Of a stretch of 64,000 nucleotides of DNA, positions 53,420 through 63,098 are shown in pieces. How positions within the stretch are numbered: position 1 is the first letter of the stretch; the number at the start of each line of letters is the position of its first letter. The stretch is from Lactococcus petauri (lineage in GTDB: Bacteria > Bacillota > Bacilli > Lactobacillales > Streptococcaceae). The position numbers and the translations under genes are program-made. The notes below the pieces were generated by a model. The model did not search any database. It was given only the letters and a program-made list of their open reading frames with translations, and was not told the origin of the DNA. The stretch spans positions 471,240-535,239 of the forward strand of contig NZ_MUIZ01000001.1 of assembly GCF_002154895.1 (NCBI RefSeq), given 5' to 3'.

Positions 53420-54450
53420 TTTTTATCTCCTTGTGGTGGTATGGCAATACTTGTGATACTGTCATCCCATGTTCTATCCATTTTCTGAACAATTTGTACA
53501 CCACCTACATTTTGCTCATAGGTTGTAAAACTATTTCCTTTTACTGTACTGATGACACCAGTATGACCATAAGGATTCTCCCTGGCCGAACCTGCAACTG
53601 GTCCAAAGCCCCAATTGACAACCGCACCTGCTACAAGCTCACTCGCTTTTGGTTTCATAATGACCTTCCAACCGTGAGATGTAAATGCACTAAAATTGTC
53701 TGAACCAATATTAAAGGCACACAACCCTTGAAGATGAAAACCGCTAATACTATTCACATAGTAATCCGATAAAGCATAACATTGTCCTGTACCTACCTTT
53801 TGACCAAGTACATCGTTAAGGAGCTTTATATCTCCTCCTGAAGAAGCTGAACCATTAAAGTAGGCATACCATTGATTCGCTAACTGGGAAATCATCTCCA
53901 AATTTGTTTGCCCATCTGATAGGCTAACACCTTCATAGTAAAGCGACCAATCTTTGGCTGCCTGTACAGGGTCTTTGGTTTTACTTAACAAAGTTTTTAC
54001 TTTTGAATAAGAACCATTTAGCTCTTTATCCATAAGTTTAAATTCATTCTCAAGTGTCAATGTAGACAAGTCCATCCCTTGAATTGAACCTTCTGAATGA
54101 ATTCGGTCTCCATTAATAAAGCTCCCCCATCCAGACCATTGAAAAAGACCTGCAACACCTCCTGCAGGATTGATAGCTTGTGGGTCAAACATACTTTCAC
54201 GCTGACCAACCGCAAGCGCACCTGAAGCACCTGCCGAAGTAAACTTGTGTTCTTTCATCAAGTGCTGATACGTTTTTGTCGCCACTTCAAGGGCTTGACC
54301 TGTGACTGGTGGTGTACCATTTCCAGAAATATCAGGTAGCTCTTCTTGACTTCCAATACTTAACATTGAACTAAACAATACTAGTATCAGTCCAAAGAAA
54401 ATAAATGCAGAAGTAAGAACTCCTGCAATAAGTAACCCTATTTTCTTCAT
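53416..54450 (-). CDS. Conjugative peptidoglycan hydrolase (lysozyme-like + CHAP)
   Basis: A 344-residue membrane-anchored enzyme. After a hydrophobic anchor (about 5-32) comes a phage-tail-lysozyme-like domain (about 50-190; VGQRESMFDPQAINPAGGVAGLFQWSGWG, with catalytic Glu in QRES), then a C-terminal CHAP amidase/endopeptidase (about 215-340; GTGQCYALSDYYV for the catalytic Cys and GHTGVI for His). The pair is the TcpG/PrgK/CwlT type, which opens cell walls for the transfer channel. Confidence 0.88.
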   Translation of the reverse strand: MKKIGLLIAGVLTSAFIFFGLILVLFSSMLSIGSQEELPDISGNGTPPVTGQALEVATKTYQHLMKEHKFTSAGASGALAVGQRESMFDPQAINPAGGVAGLFQWSGWGSFINGDRIHSEGSIQGMDLSTLTLENEFKLMDKELNGSYSKVKTLLSKTKDPVQAAKDWSLYYEGVSLSDGQTNLEMISQLANQWYAYFNGSASSGGDIKLLNDVLGQKVGTGQCYALSDYYVNSISGFHLQGLCAFNIGSDNFSAFTSHGWKVIMKPKASELVAGAVVNWGFGPVAGSARENPYGHTGVISTVKGNSFTTYEQNVGGVQIVQKMDRTWDDSITSIAIPPQGDKK

Positions 54451-54451
54451 G

Positions 54452-56251
54452 CTATACCCTCACTTCTTGGAGATCATGGCTCGCTTCTTCCCAACTGATT
54501 AAATCTTTTTCATCAATCACTACCTCATCATTAACAGGTGTTTCTTCCATCGCAAATGATGTTTCAACAAGGGAATCATCTTGTAAATTCTGAACATCCA
54601 CTGGTTCATCTGTTTCTTCTGTTTCAAGCGTTTCAATGGTTTGATTCTCTTCAGAAATAAAGTTTTCTGTATGCTCTGGTTCTAAACTATCCACTTCATC
54701 TGGGAACATTTCTGCTTCAGAGGACACTTCAATCTCTTGACTTTCTTCTGAAGGAATTTCATCCACTTGCATATTTTCTGAAGTTTCTTCTTTGTTTTCT
54801 TCAATTTCTGGTTCGGATACTTCTTCAGAACGTTGCTCTTTCATATCTTGGAAACGATTAAAGCCATTCGTCATATTAGGCGCAACCATTGAAGCTCCAT
54901 CAACAATAAGAGCTGGATTTTCCGTCGCAACACCAGTTGCTATTTTAGCACCGCCCTCAGCATTCTTTTTGAAACCACGTTTAAACTGCTCCCACTCCAT
55001 CTTCATCTGAGAAAATTCCGCATTTCCTGCAGCCATATTCGTACCTGAAATCTTTTGAGAAATCCCTGAACGATTTTTCCATAATACAATCATGAATACT
55101 ATTTTCAAGATAAAAACTACTGGTAAAAATATAAGGAACTCAATACTTCCTAATCCTGATACTGCAGCTTCTAAATTTGTTTGCGGTTTACCGATAATCA
55201 AACTTAACACTCCATAATCAATTTGTGTCATTAGGAAGAAGAGAAAGCCAAGCATAACACTTAAAATAGACGGTGCAACCAATAAACCAAGCGTTGTTTT
55301 TATTGTCGTAAAGAAGGCATTTCTAAACCACGAAATAAAGCTCAATAAAGCGCTCAATGGTATCAGGATAATAAACACACAAACTAAAAGAGAAAGAGCC
55401 GATATAGTAGAATTTACTGCAATTATAGGAACAGAATATATCCATAAATTCATACCACCCATAACGCCTGCAGCAATTTGAAAACCAAGTTGTTTGCCAT
55501 CATTTTTAAGGTAGGGATTACCTTTCGCACCCTTTGCAAGCTTATCTACATAGTCTTGCCCTCCGCTGCCTTTTGCTTTATCATAGTCAAATGTTTTTCC
55601 TGTTTCAGAATCGACTACACCGGCAGGATTACCTGTATTAATAAAGTTTGCGGTTGGTTTAACCACATAATTCTCAATAAAATCACCTGACTGTTCCGCA
55701 TTCGAAAATCCAGTCATACCATTGTTAATCTCTTTTTTAGCTGTATCCGCAACACTGGTTACTGTGTCAAATAGGATTTGTCCACCCATTTCAGTTTTAA
55801 ACTGTCCATTTGGCGTTCTTACTGTAAAATTTCCAAAAAAGAAAAACATAGTCGCAACAACTGCCATCAGATGAATGAACGACCGCATAAAATTGCCCTT
55901 ACCATTAGTGTATTGGTAAAACAGATAAAAACCTGTAATCGCTAGTAACATCCCTGCTCCTGAAGCCTGTGCTATTGTTCCATTTGAACCACCAATAAAC
56001 CCTAGAAAGATTGTTTTAGCATTGTTTATCATAGTGACTTGAACAGATTTCAAGGATCCCGAAATGTTAAGAAGATTTGTAAGAAAGCTAACAATAAGCG
56101 CCTGAATTTGGAAAAGCTGAAACGGCATACCAATGATTATACCTGAGATGAAATTCCAAAACATAGGAACTGGTTCAACGATTTTACCATGTACAGTTTC
56201 ATGATAAATTCCATAGTTCATTATGCTTTTATATAAGACACTAAAATTCAT
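54452..56251 (-). CDS. Polytopic conjugation protein, VirB6/TrbL-like
   Basis: A 599-residue membrane protein with about six to eight hydrophobic segments in residues 25-400, then a long acidic, Glu/Ser-rich cytoplasmic tail (about 470-599). It fits the CD3337/EF1877-type (TcpH/VirB6-like) channel component found next to VirB4 in Gram-positive ICEs. The long acidic tail is distinctive. It lies between the VirB4 and lysozyme genes, 11 and 1 nt away, in one operon. Confidence 0.78.
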   Translation of the reverse strand: MNFSVLYKSIMNYGIYHETVHGKIVEPVPMFWNFISGIIIGMPFQLFQIQALIVSFLTNLLNISGSLKSVQVTMINNAKTIFLGFIGGSNGTIAQASGAGMLLAITGFYLFYQYTNGKGNFMRSFIHLMAVVATMFFFFGNFTVRTPNGQFKTEMGGQILFDTVTSVADTAKKEINNGMTGFSNAEQSGDFIENYVVKPTANFINTGNPAGVVDSETGKTFDYDKAKGSGGQDYVDKLAKGAKGNPYLKNDGKQLGFQIAAGVMGGMNLWIYSVPIIAVNSTISALSLLVCVFIILIPLSALLSFISWFRNAFFTTIKTTLGLLVAPSILSVMLGFLFFLMTQIDYGVLSLIIGKPQTNLEAAVSGLGSIEFLIFLPVVFILKIVFMIVLWKNRSGISQKISGTNMAAGNAEFSQMKMEWEQFKRGFKKNAEGGAKIATGVATENPALIVDGASMVAPNMTNGFNRFQDMKEQRSEEVSEPEIEENKEETSENMQVDEIPSEESQEIEVSSEAEMFPDEVDSLEPEHTENFISEENQTIETLETEETDEPVDVQNLQDDSLVETSFAMEETPVNDEVVIDEKDLISWEEASHDLQEVRV

Positions 56252-56262
56252 AATTTCACCTC

Positions 56263-58764
56263 CTAACGTTTTTGGTATTGTTTTTCTAACTGAGATTGTT
56301 CTGAATCATTATTAGGCGCAAATAATTCTAACCACGCTTCAGGGATTTCAATTGAAATACGGTTGATATTGCCAAAGACGTCTAAATATACACATTGTCC
56401 TTGATTCATGTTCCGAATCCATTGGATATTGGTTTCACTGACTTCTAGTTTCAAGATACGTAGAATTTGTTCTTCTTCTCCATCCTCATAGAAACAAAAA
56501 CGTTCACCTGCGCCTGTGGTATCGTTCGAATCTTTCACATCATTGACCGACTGTGAAATAAGAACGAGCTTATTATTCTGGGAACGACCGACACGTTTCA
56601 TAGACTTGATGATTCGTTTTCCTTCCTTTGAAGTCATAATCACCCAAACTTCATCCATAAATTCAACCGTTTCTTCTTGGTCATTCATTGAACCAAATCG
56701 TTTACAGAATGTACCTAAAGCCATCATCAAAGCAACAGAATTACGTTCTTCTTCTGAAAGTTCATCATCTGAACCTGATTCAGGAAGTTCTAAGTCCGCA
56801 ATTTCTAAAAGTGTGGCATGTTCTTCAAAAGAAATCCCTTCAACATTACCGTAAGAAAAAGCTAAAGATAAAATAGAACCTTCGACTGCTTCAAAAAGAT
56901 ATTCCCCTGCAGCTTGTACAGCTTCATTTTTTGAATCTCTCAAAATATCAATCACGTGCATAAAGCCAACTGTTTTACCTTCAATTTTACGTTTCACAAC
57001 TGCCTTTACAGCTTTAGAAATAGCTGTTGTTTCTTCTTTCTTCCAAGTACCCTCTCCTAAATACTTAAGCATGGTTTTAGCCACTGTCAAAGCATCTTCT
57101 GGATTCAAAAACACGATAGGGTCAAGAACACCTTCATTTTCTGGTTTTTGATAATCAAGTGTTACAAAGTTAATGCTATCAATTACCGCTGCCAGTTCTG
57201 GATTTTTCTTACGCCATACTGGATTTTGCGATACACTCAGCCACTGTGCCCTAATGTTGTGTTTAGGGTCAATATAAAGTGTCTTAATTTTAGAGTGTAC
57301 ATTTTGTAAGAATTGATTTTGTGCAAGAATTGTCTTCCCAGAACCTGTCATACCTGTGATTGTCGTTAAAAGATTTTTAGTCACCTTTCCTGCAATCCCC
57401 TCTTTATTGGCAAGCATAGGGTTATAGAGGACAATATTTCTTGAAGCATGAATAGCTTGGTTTAAATCTTTCCACTTGTGATAATTTGTATCTACTCGTC
57501 CTAAAGGAAAACCTGAATCCGACCCACTTTTTGTTGTCGTAAAAGGTAAGTGTTGAGAAAAACCTGCAGAATCTGAAGAGTGATACCAAAAACGTGTCGT
57601 TCGGTCTAATTTTGCGCCATAAAGTAACGATTGGAAAAGATAAGCTTGATCCATACGTGCTCGTTCCAATACAAATTTATTTTCAAACGCACTGATGGCT
57701 GTTTTTACACGACTTCTTAATTGTTCACGGCTTGAAGCTGCGATAAATAAAAAAGCGCCATATTCAATAATAGGCTCTTTCGCTTGAACTTTTTTTGCCA
57801 TATCGTTTAAACCTTTACGCCCAATAATAATACGGTCGTGCATAACGTTTCCTGTATTTGCAGTTTCACGCATAATCGTTTTGGAACGCACTAAACTTTG
57901 GCTCATTTTAGATTTATAACCGAATGAGCTTTTCATATCAGGAAAATGGGCTTTTATTTTTAAGCCAATAGGGAAGTTGAAAGACTGCACAACTTCACCA
58001 ATATGATTATTGCTCAAAAGTCCATTTGACTTTCCAATAGGTAATATAGTGAGATAGCTTGTACCATAAGGACTTACAAACTGTAACTCTCCCATATTAT
58101 TCGCATAAATCATGGTATCTGTAATATTGTTAATCGTACGTGATTCTAAAACATCCTTATACAAATGTGGAATGTAAGGCAGGAACTGCAGCTTTTGATA
58201 ATAGTAGGTTTGGTCATCAGATAAAGGTACAGGTTTTAATGGTGAAAGAGTTTGTCTCAATTCCATTTCTGCATGATACCAATTTTCTGCCCAATCTTCT
58301 CCCACCTGAACATATCGTCCAAAAGCGTTCATCAACGCTGCAGTTTGTCTTGTGATTGCATTTTTCACAAGTTCTTTGAAAGACATATCTTTCATTTCTT
58401 TAGAGATATAGACCCCTAGCAACCAAAAATACTTATAAGGGATTTCCATCTCTTTTGTATAACGTTCTGTTATTTCTTTAAGATAAACTTCTCCAGATTT
58501 TTTATTTTCAGATACAAAAGTTTTTGCAAGGTCTGACATTTTTTCTTCCAAAAGAAAATCACGTGATACTAAAGAAAGTTCAAAATAGACGTTAGGTATA
58601 AGTTTTCTTACCACTTTTTCTATTGTTTCCTTTGTTTCTTTCTTTTTCTTGAAATTAATCGGAGAAGAAGAAAAGTAAGGGATCGTGTAAAAAGCCATTA
58701 CTTCTCTTTCTTTGGTTAATACTAAATTCTCCTTATATTGTTCAATTGGGTAACTAAGTTTCAT
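56263..58764 (-). CDS. VirB4/TcpF-type conjugation ATPase
   Basis: An 833-residue ATPase powering the type IV secretion system. The Walker A is TGMTGSGKTIL (about residue 470), the Walker B VEFMDEVWVIM (about 703), followed by SMKRVGRSQNNKLVLISQSVND, typical of VirB4/TraE. The N-terminal half (about 1-420) has the family's non-motor domain. Length is normal. It sits between TcpE-like and VirB6-like genes, the order seen in Tn916-like and ICEBs1-like elements. Confidence 0.92.
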   Translation of the reverse strand: MKLSYPIEQYKENLVLTKEREVMAFYTIPYFSSSPINFKKKKETKETIEKVVRKLIPNVYFELSLVSRDFLLEEKMSDLAKTFVSENKKSGEVYLKEITERYTKEMEIPYKYFWLLGVYISKEMKDMSFKELVKNAITRQTAALMNAFGRYVQVGEDWAENWYHAEMELRQTLSPLKPVPLSDDQTYYYQKLQFLPYIPHLYKDVLESRTINNITDTMIYANNMGELQFVSPYGTSYLTILPIGKSNGLLSNNHIGEVVQSFNFPIGLKIKAHFPDMKSSFGYKSKMSQSLVRSKTIMRETANTGNVMHDRIIIGRKGLNDMAKKVQAKEPIIEYGAFLFIAASSREQLRSRVKTAISAFENKFVLERARMDQAYLFQSLLYGAKLDRTTRFWYHSSDSAGFSQHLPFTTTKSGSDSGFPLGRVDTNYHKWKDLNQAIHASRNIVLYNPMLANKEGIAGKVTKNLLTTITGMTGSGKTILAQNQFLQNVHSKIKTLYIDPKHNIRAQWLSVSQNPVWRKKNPELAAVIDSINFVTLDYQKPENEGVLDPIVFLNPEDALTVAKTMLKYLGEGTWKKEETTAISKAVKAVVKRKIEGKTVGFMHVIDILRDSKNEAVQAAGEYLFEAVEGSILSLAFSYGNVEGISFEEHATLLEIADLELPESGSDDELSEEERNSVALMMALGTFCKRFGSMNDQEETVEFMDEVWVIMTSKEGKRIIKSMKRVGRSQNNKLVLISQSVNDVKDSNDTTGAGERFCFYEDGEEEQILRILKLEVSETNIQWIRNMNQGQCVYLDVFGNINRISIEIPEAWLELFAPNNDSEQSQLEKQYQKR

Positions 58765-58784
58765 ATTCCTCTTTCTAGCTCTAT

Positions 58785-59195
58785 TTAAAGCATAACTTTT
58801 TCAAATACAATATTTTCTTGCACTTCTTCCCTCCGTTCTACAGCATAAATACAACGTTTATCAAAACCAAAATTTTTAATAAAGCGAAACACACCATAAA
58901 TATAGTAGTGCATTTTTTTACCGTCAGGCTCTTTTTCTACATAAGATTTACCTATAAACCAAGGTAATATTGTACACAAAGCAACAGGTACAAAAGGAAC
59001 GTATCTAAGAACTGGAAGTAGCGGATGAATAAAAAGAAAAACCGCAACTGCGCTCAATGCTGTAACCCCTAAAAAAGGCACAGATAAGGGTGTCTGGAAA
59101 GTCCAATAGACTTTACCTCGCAGTCTGATTTCTTGAATCCAATAAGGTGTTTCTAAACCTATCGCATAATCATAATGTTGTTTTTCCATAGGCAA
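58785..59195 (-). CDS. TcpE-family conjugation protein
   Basis: A 136-residue protein with two membrane helices (about 36-58 and 63-82) of the TcpE/PrgI type that partners VirB4. The C-terminal half is cytoplasmic (GVFRFIKNFGFDKRCIYAVERREE). The start may be TTG 59195 or ATG 59189; it abuts the upstream stop. Confidence 0.78.
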   Translation of the reverse strand: MPMEKQHYDYAIGLETPYWIQEIRLRGKVYWTFQTPLSVPFLGVTALSAVAVFLFIHPLLPVLRYVPFVPVALCTILPWFIGKSYVEKEPDGKKMHYYIYGVFRFIKNFGFDKRCIYAVERREEVQENIVFEKVML

Positions 59196-59417
59196 TCACG
59201 CAATATTTACGCCAAAGACTTTTAGGATAGCTGTGATAAAGTCCCACATAATGGCAAATATATCTTTCCCTGTGAACAACGCCCACATAATACCACCAAT
59301 AGCAAGAACAGAGATGATTTCCACCCATGCACCATTTTTCCAATGTTTAAAAATCATAATCCCTGCAATAACAGCAAGTAGAACAACAAATCCTGCCTTA
59401 ATATCATCAAAATTCAT
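59196..59417 (-). CDS. TcpD-like small membrane protein
   Basis: A 73-residue protein with two membrane helices (about 8-24 and 33-50), in the position and of the size of TcpD/VirB2-like small components of Gram-positive transfer systems. I see no further motif. Its stop abuts the TcpE-like gene. Confidence 0.65.
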   Translation of the reverse strand: MNFDDIKAGFVVLLAVIAGIMIFKHWKNGAWVEIISVLAIGGIMWALFTGKDIFAIMWDFITAILKVFGVNIA

Positions 59418-59433
59418 ATTTTAATCCAACTTT

Positions 59434-60054
59434 CTATTTTTTATTTTGAGAGGGTTGTGTTTTAGCTTTAGGAGTTGAAGCCTTCTTCTCCGTACTTTTT
59501 GAAGTGGATTCTGACTTTTTATTTCCATTTTCTAAAACTTTCACACGCTCTAATAACTTTTCATTTTCCTTTGATAAGGTTTTTTGATTTTCACCTAAGG
59601 TTTGAGTAGTTTCGTTAACTTTTTGTGTCAAATCAGTAACTTGAACATTGGCATTGTAAGCGGAGTAACCCAATCCTGCAAATAAACCAATAATCAGGAT
59701 AACAACGAGTCGGTAAATACGCAGTGCTTTACCTTCTTTTACTGTTTTAGTTTTGGGAATTTCAGGTTCTTTGGGCTTTTTCTCATATTTTTTTAAACCA
59801 GAGAAAAATCCCTTAAAAATACTTTGTTTCCCTGCCCCTCCTTCTTTACCTGTCGCACCAGTTGTTATCAGTTCTTCAGGTATCACAGGCTCTAATTTTC
59901 CTCCTGCTTCATCAAAAACCAAAAGTAGCAAATCTTTTTCTTCAGATGTTAACTCTGCAGCGATACTTTTGACTTCAATTTTTTGATTTTGAGCAAAAAA
60001 AAGGAGCGCTTCTCTATCCACGCCCAATTCTCTTGCCAGTTCATAAATTTTCAA
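59434..60054 (-). CDS. IF2N-domain membrane protein of the conjugation operon
   Basis: A 206-residue protein. Residues about 1-55 (MKIYELARELGVDREALLFFAQ) match the IF2_N / sap-like domain at the N-terminus of translation initiation factor IF-2. After a Gly-rich linker come a membrane helix (about 112-132, RLVVILIIGLFAGLGY), a coiled coil (about 135-175) and a basic Ser/Lys-rich tail. The cytoplasmic domain might bind nucleic acid or a ribosomal partner, while the rest lies outside. It does not look like a standard transfer component. Confidence 0.6.
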   Translation of the reverse strand: MKIYELARELGVDREALLFFAQNQKIEVKSIAAELTSEEKDLLLLVFDEAGGKLEPVIPEELITTGATGKEGGAGKQSIFKGFFSGLKKYEKKPKEPEIPKTKTVKEGKALRIYRLVVILIIGLFAGLGYSAYNANVQVTDLTQKVNETTQTLGENQKTLSKENEKLLERVKVLENGNKKSESTSKSTEKKASTPKAKTQPSQNKK

Positions 60055-60120
60055 ATGTTACCTCCATATTTTTTTACTCCACCATCCCACCACTTCACCG
60101 ATTCTTACGGTCAATATTTA

Positions 60121-62922
60121 TTATTTTTTATCTTTGTTAAAGAAGGCTTTAATTTTATCACGACGAGCTACTCCCAATGCTACAAGGATTGCACCAATAC
60201 CTACTAAGCTCCAAACAGCTTTTTCTTCACCTGTTGAAGGGAGAATATTCTTTGGATTGTCTGGAGTTTTTGGTGTTTCTTTTTTAGGTGTTTCAGGTTT
60301 CTTCACTGTAAATGTTTCCTTTTCATCATCTTTGTTATGATGAGAGATCAGTGACGGTTCTTCTTCATTTGGTTTCTCACCATGCCATGCGTCCTCATAG
60401 AAGGTAATCTTATGCCCTGCATATTTCTTCGCATCTACTTTGACAGGAACTTCCACAGTACCTGAAGTATCTTCTGCCTTGAAGGTCAAACTACCGTCTA
60501 CATCAATTACTTTTTTCAAGTTATGGTCATAAGCTTGTGTGATTTTAACCGTGTAAGTATCGCCTTTAACCAAGCCTTCATAGAAGAATTTATCCGTCAC
60601 TGTTGTTGTTTCAGGTGTAATTTCCTTATCCTGAACTTCTGTATGGCCGTCTGCTTCATCTACTTTGACCGTTTGAGAAGGATTGTCTTTGTAGTTGTTT
60701 TCTTCAACGACCTTATTTCCTTCTTCATCTGTGACAAGTTCAGTGACGGTATAGTCCTTGTTTTGGTCTTTCATCGTATTAATGACTGGGAAATCCAACT
60801 GAACTGTGGCACTACCATTTTCATCCGTTGTAAATTTCTTTTCGGCAGTAATAGATTTACCTTTATCATCTTTTACTTCTTTACCTGAGTCTTTGTAAAC
60901 AACTTTACCTTTGAGGTTGAGTTCTTTAGAAGCAGGGAGGTTTGACATTTGAGCCATATCTGTCACTTGTGCCTGACCTACACCAAGGGTCTTATCGCCA
61001 TCTGCCTTGTCCTTAGCAGTAGTCGTAATGGTTGGTGTTGGTTTTTCTTCTGGCTTGTCTGTAAACGTACCTAGGTTCAAGTTGAACATGATATTGTTAT
61101 CTGTCATGTGTGACACATCAACATCATTTGTAGAGATAATTTGACCTGTGACTGTATCTTTAAAGACAAACGTATAACTTGTAATGTTACCGTCCTTATC
61201 ACGATTAGTTGTGTGTGTAACTGTAAATGGATTAATCGGTTGTAAGCCGTCTGGTGTTTCAACTTCTGTAAACTCATGATCCCCGAAAGTAAGTAAATCT
61301 TTGAAATCTACGACACCATTGGTTGTAATCCCTGTGCTAGGGTCAGTGACTGCTTTAGAAGTCACTCTTACAGGCTCACCTTTTGTGCCATTAATTGGTT
61401 TGCCTTCAAAGACTGCACCATTCAATCCAGTAAGTGAACCATTGACATCTTGTGCTTTTGACCAAACCACTCCAAACTTACCCACACGGTCTTTGGCTGT
61501 GGCTTCTTCAACATAGTTTTTTGTGACTGAGTTGTATTTGTCTTTTTCATCAAATTCAACATCATATTTTTTCGTTGACAGCTCATAGCCTTCTGGTGCT
61601 TTTGTTTCTTGCCAGTAAACTTTATCTGAGAAGTTCAGATTTTTAAGTTTTACCCCTTTAGAAACATCTGTCATACGAAGGACAATATTATCACCTGCGA
61701 CTTTTTCGCCTGCGACTGCAGTAATTGGATAGCCTTCATTGCCATCTTTCCAAGTTACAGGCTTCCCAGTCGATTTATAGAAAAGCCCCCATTCAGAATT
61801 TTCAAGATGTGCAGCACCTTGTGTTTCAGTAGAGCCTGTATCGGCATCTTGTTTCAGAAGCGTTGCTTCACCAAGACCGATAGTTTTAACTTTTAAATTC
61901 CCTCCCAAAGTTGCTGGGTCAGATGTTGCAAAAAGTGTTTGTCCCACGGTACTGTCTGGATTAATTGTGCCGTAAATGTAACTCGGTTGAAAATCTCTAT
62001 TGAGATTATTCCAAAGCTCTACACTACCCTCTTTACCAATTGCTTTTGGAGTAGCTGAAACCTCAAGACTATTCCCTTTACGTGTCGCAGTCAATCCTTC
62101 ACTTGGATTGATATTATCAAATGGAAGTCCATAGCCACCTGCATTTCCTGCAACAACTCCTGCCTTATCTGTGGCAGTTGCACTTGAACCTGCAATAACT
62201 GTCAAAGGATTAGGGTTAAAATCTGGATTTTTAGAGCTTGCGACTGCTTGCTTAAGAATAACTGTCGCATGTTCAATGACCTTATTAATATCCGCACCTG
62301 TAGACTCTAAACCTGTAATTTTATGCCCACCAACAACGTTATTCAATTTTGAAGTGTCAACTTCTGAAACTTTAGAAAGCAACCCTGAAACTTCATTTTG
62401 ACCTGCTTCAACGAGCCACATGGCAAACTGTGTCGCAAGGTTAATGTTTTTATCAGCTTCCGCATTATTCACTTCACCAATGTAAGTAATGTTATTAATG
62501 AGATTACGTTGATACTCTGTCATCTCATTCCATAATTTATAGACAGCTTCATTTTGACCTGCTTTAGTCGCATAAGCACCATTAAAGACATCTACAAAGG
62601 GTTCTAAACAGAACGTTGTCGCACCATTAACTTCCATGAAGTTTGCGGAAGCTTCATGCCCATTCGACCATTTAACCGTACCAGTACCTGAGAATTTATA
62701 GTTAACTGGTCCTTTATCAGGAAGTGAAATCGAACGTGCAGGGCTTGAAAATGGACTGATATTTAAAACATCTGCTTGTGCAAGACCTGCAAGAGAGCCA
62801 CCTACTGTTAGAACAAGCATAGACATTGTGACCATATGCTTCCCTCTTTTATGCATACAGAAACGCGTATTTTTTTCTTCTGTGAGAGCTTTTTGTAATT
62901 TTTTCTTTTTGAATTTCGACAT
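60121..62922 (-). CDS. LPxTG surface adhesin with thioester and VaFE/Cna-B-type domains
   Basis: A 933-residue cell-wall protein. The signal is of the KxYKxGKxW sort (MHKRGKHMVTMSML ... LAQA). A thioester domain follows: FCLEP (Cys about 105) and ATQFAMW (Gln about 165), the residue pair that forms an intramolecular thioester. Then come Cna-B/SpaA-like isopeptide domains and VaFE-type repeats (ITTTAKDKADGDKTL; VTDKFFYEGL), and the sortase signal LPSTGEE, membrane helix and basic tail. The start is ATG 62922 (MSKF), spaced after AGGAG; the longer frame overlaps a terminator. It likely promotes covalent host or mating-partner contact. Confidence 0.85.
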   Translation of the reverse strand: MSKFKKKKLQKALTEEKNTRFCMHKRGKHMVTMSMLVLTVGGSLAGLAQADVLNISPFSSPARSISLPDKGPVNYKFSGTGTVKWSNGHEASANFMEVNGATTFCLEPFVDVFNGAYATKAGQNEAVYKLWNEMTEYQRNLINNITYIGEVNNAEADKNINLATQFAMWLVEAGQNEVSGLLSKVSEVDTSKLNNVVGGHKITGLESTGADINKVIEHATVILKQAVASSKNPDFNPNPLTVIAGSSATATDKAGVVAGNAGGYGLPFDNINPSEGLTATRKGNSLEVSATPKAIGKEGSVELWNNLNRDFQPSYIYGTINPDSTVGQTLFATSDPATLGGNLKVKTIGLGEATLLKQDADTGSTETQGAAHLENSEWGLFYKSTGKPVTWKDGNEGYPITAVAGEKVAGDNIVLRMTDVSKGVKLKNLNFSDKVYWQETKAPEGYELSTKKYDVEFDEKDKYNSVTKNYVEEATAKDRVGKFGVVWSKAQDVNGSLTGLNGAVFEGKPINGTKGEPVRVTSKAVTDPSTGITTNGVVDFKDLLTFGDHEFTEVETPDGLQPINPFTVTHTTNRDKDGNITSYTFVFKDTVTGQIISTNDVDVSHMTDNNIMFNLNLGTFTDKPEEKPTPTITTTAKDKADGDKTLGVGQAQVTDMAQMSNLPASKELNLKGKVVYKDSGKEVKDDKGKSITAEKKFTTDENGSATVQLDFPVINTMKDQNKDYTVTELVTDEEGNKVVEENNYKDNPSQTVKVDEADGHTEVQDKEITPETTTVTDKFFYEGLVKGDTYTVKITQAYDHNLKKVIDVDGSLTFKAEDTSGTVEVPVKVDAKKYAGHKITFYEDAWHGEKPNEEEPSLISHHNKDDEKETFTVKKPETPKKETPKTPDNPKNILPSTGEEKAVWSLVGIGAILVALGVARRDKIKAFFNKDKK

Positions 62923-62964
62923 CATTTTCTCCTGTTTTTTCTTTTTTATTCTGCGCAAAACAAA

Positions 62965-62986
62965 AAAGCGTGATTTTTCACGCTTT
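62965..62986 (-). terminator. Terminator upstream of the adhesin gene
   Basis: AAAGCGTGA TTTT TCACGCTTT, a perfect 9-bp stem with TTTTTT next on the minus strand. It would stop transcripts from the coiled-coil gene before the adhesin, or act as an attenuator in its leader. Confidence 0.75.
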
Positions 62987-63058
62987 ATATTAGTTATTAA
63001 ATTGTTATCTCCCACATTCTAAAATCCTTTTTACGCCTTGATTGAGGGCTGAATATAA

Positions 63059-63096
63059 AAAAACGACAGTTTCATAAGAAACTACCGCTTTTTTGT
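63059..63096 (-). terminator. Terminator of the coiled-coil surface protein gene
   Basis: AGTTTC ATAA GAAACT core stem with two mismatches and outer CG pairs, followed on the minus strand by CGTTTTTTT; directly past the stop at 63099. Confidence 0.6.
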
Positions 63097-63098
63097 AT

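Noticed and set aside
62923..63015. 31-residue N-terminal extension of the adhesin
   Set aside because: It reads through a terminator hairpin and has no ribosome binding site; AGGAG fits the ATG at 62922.
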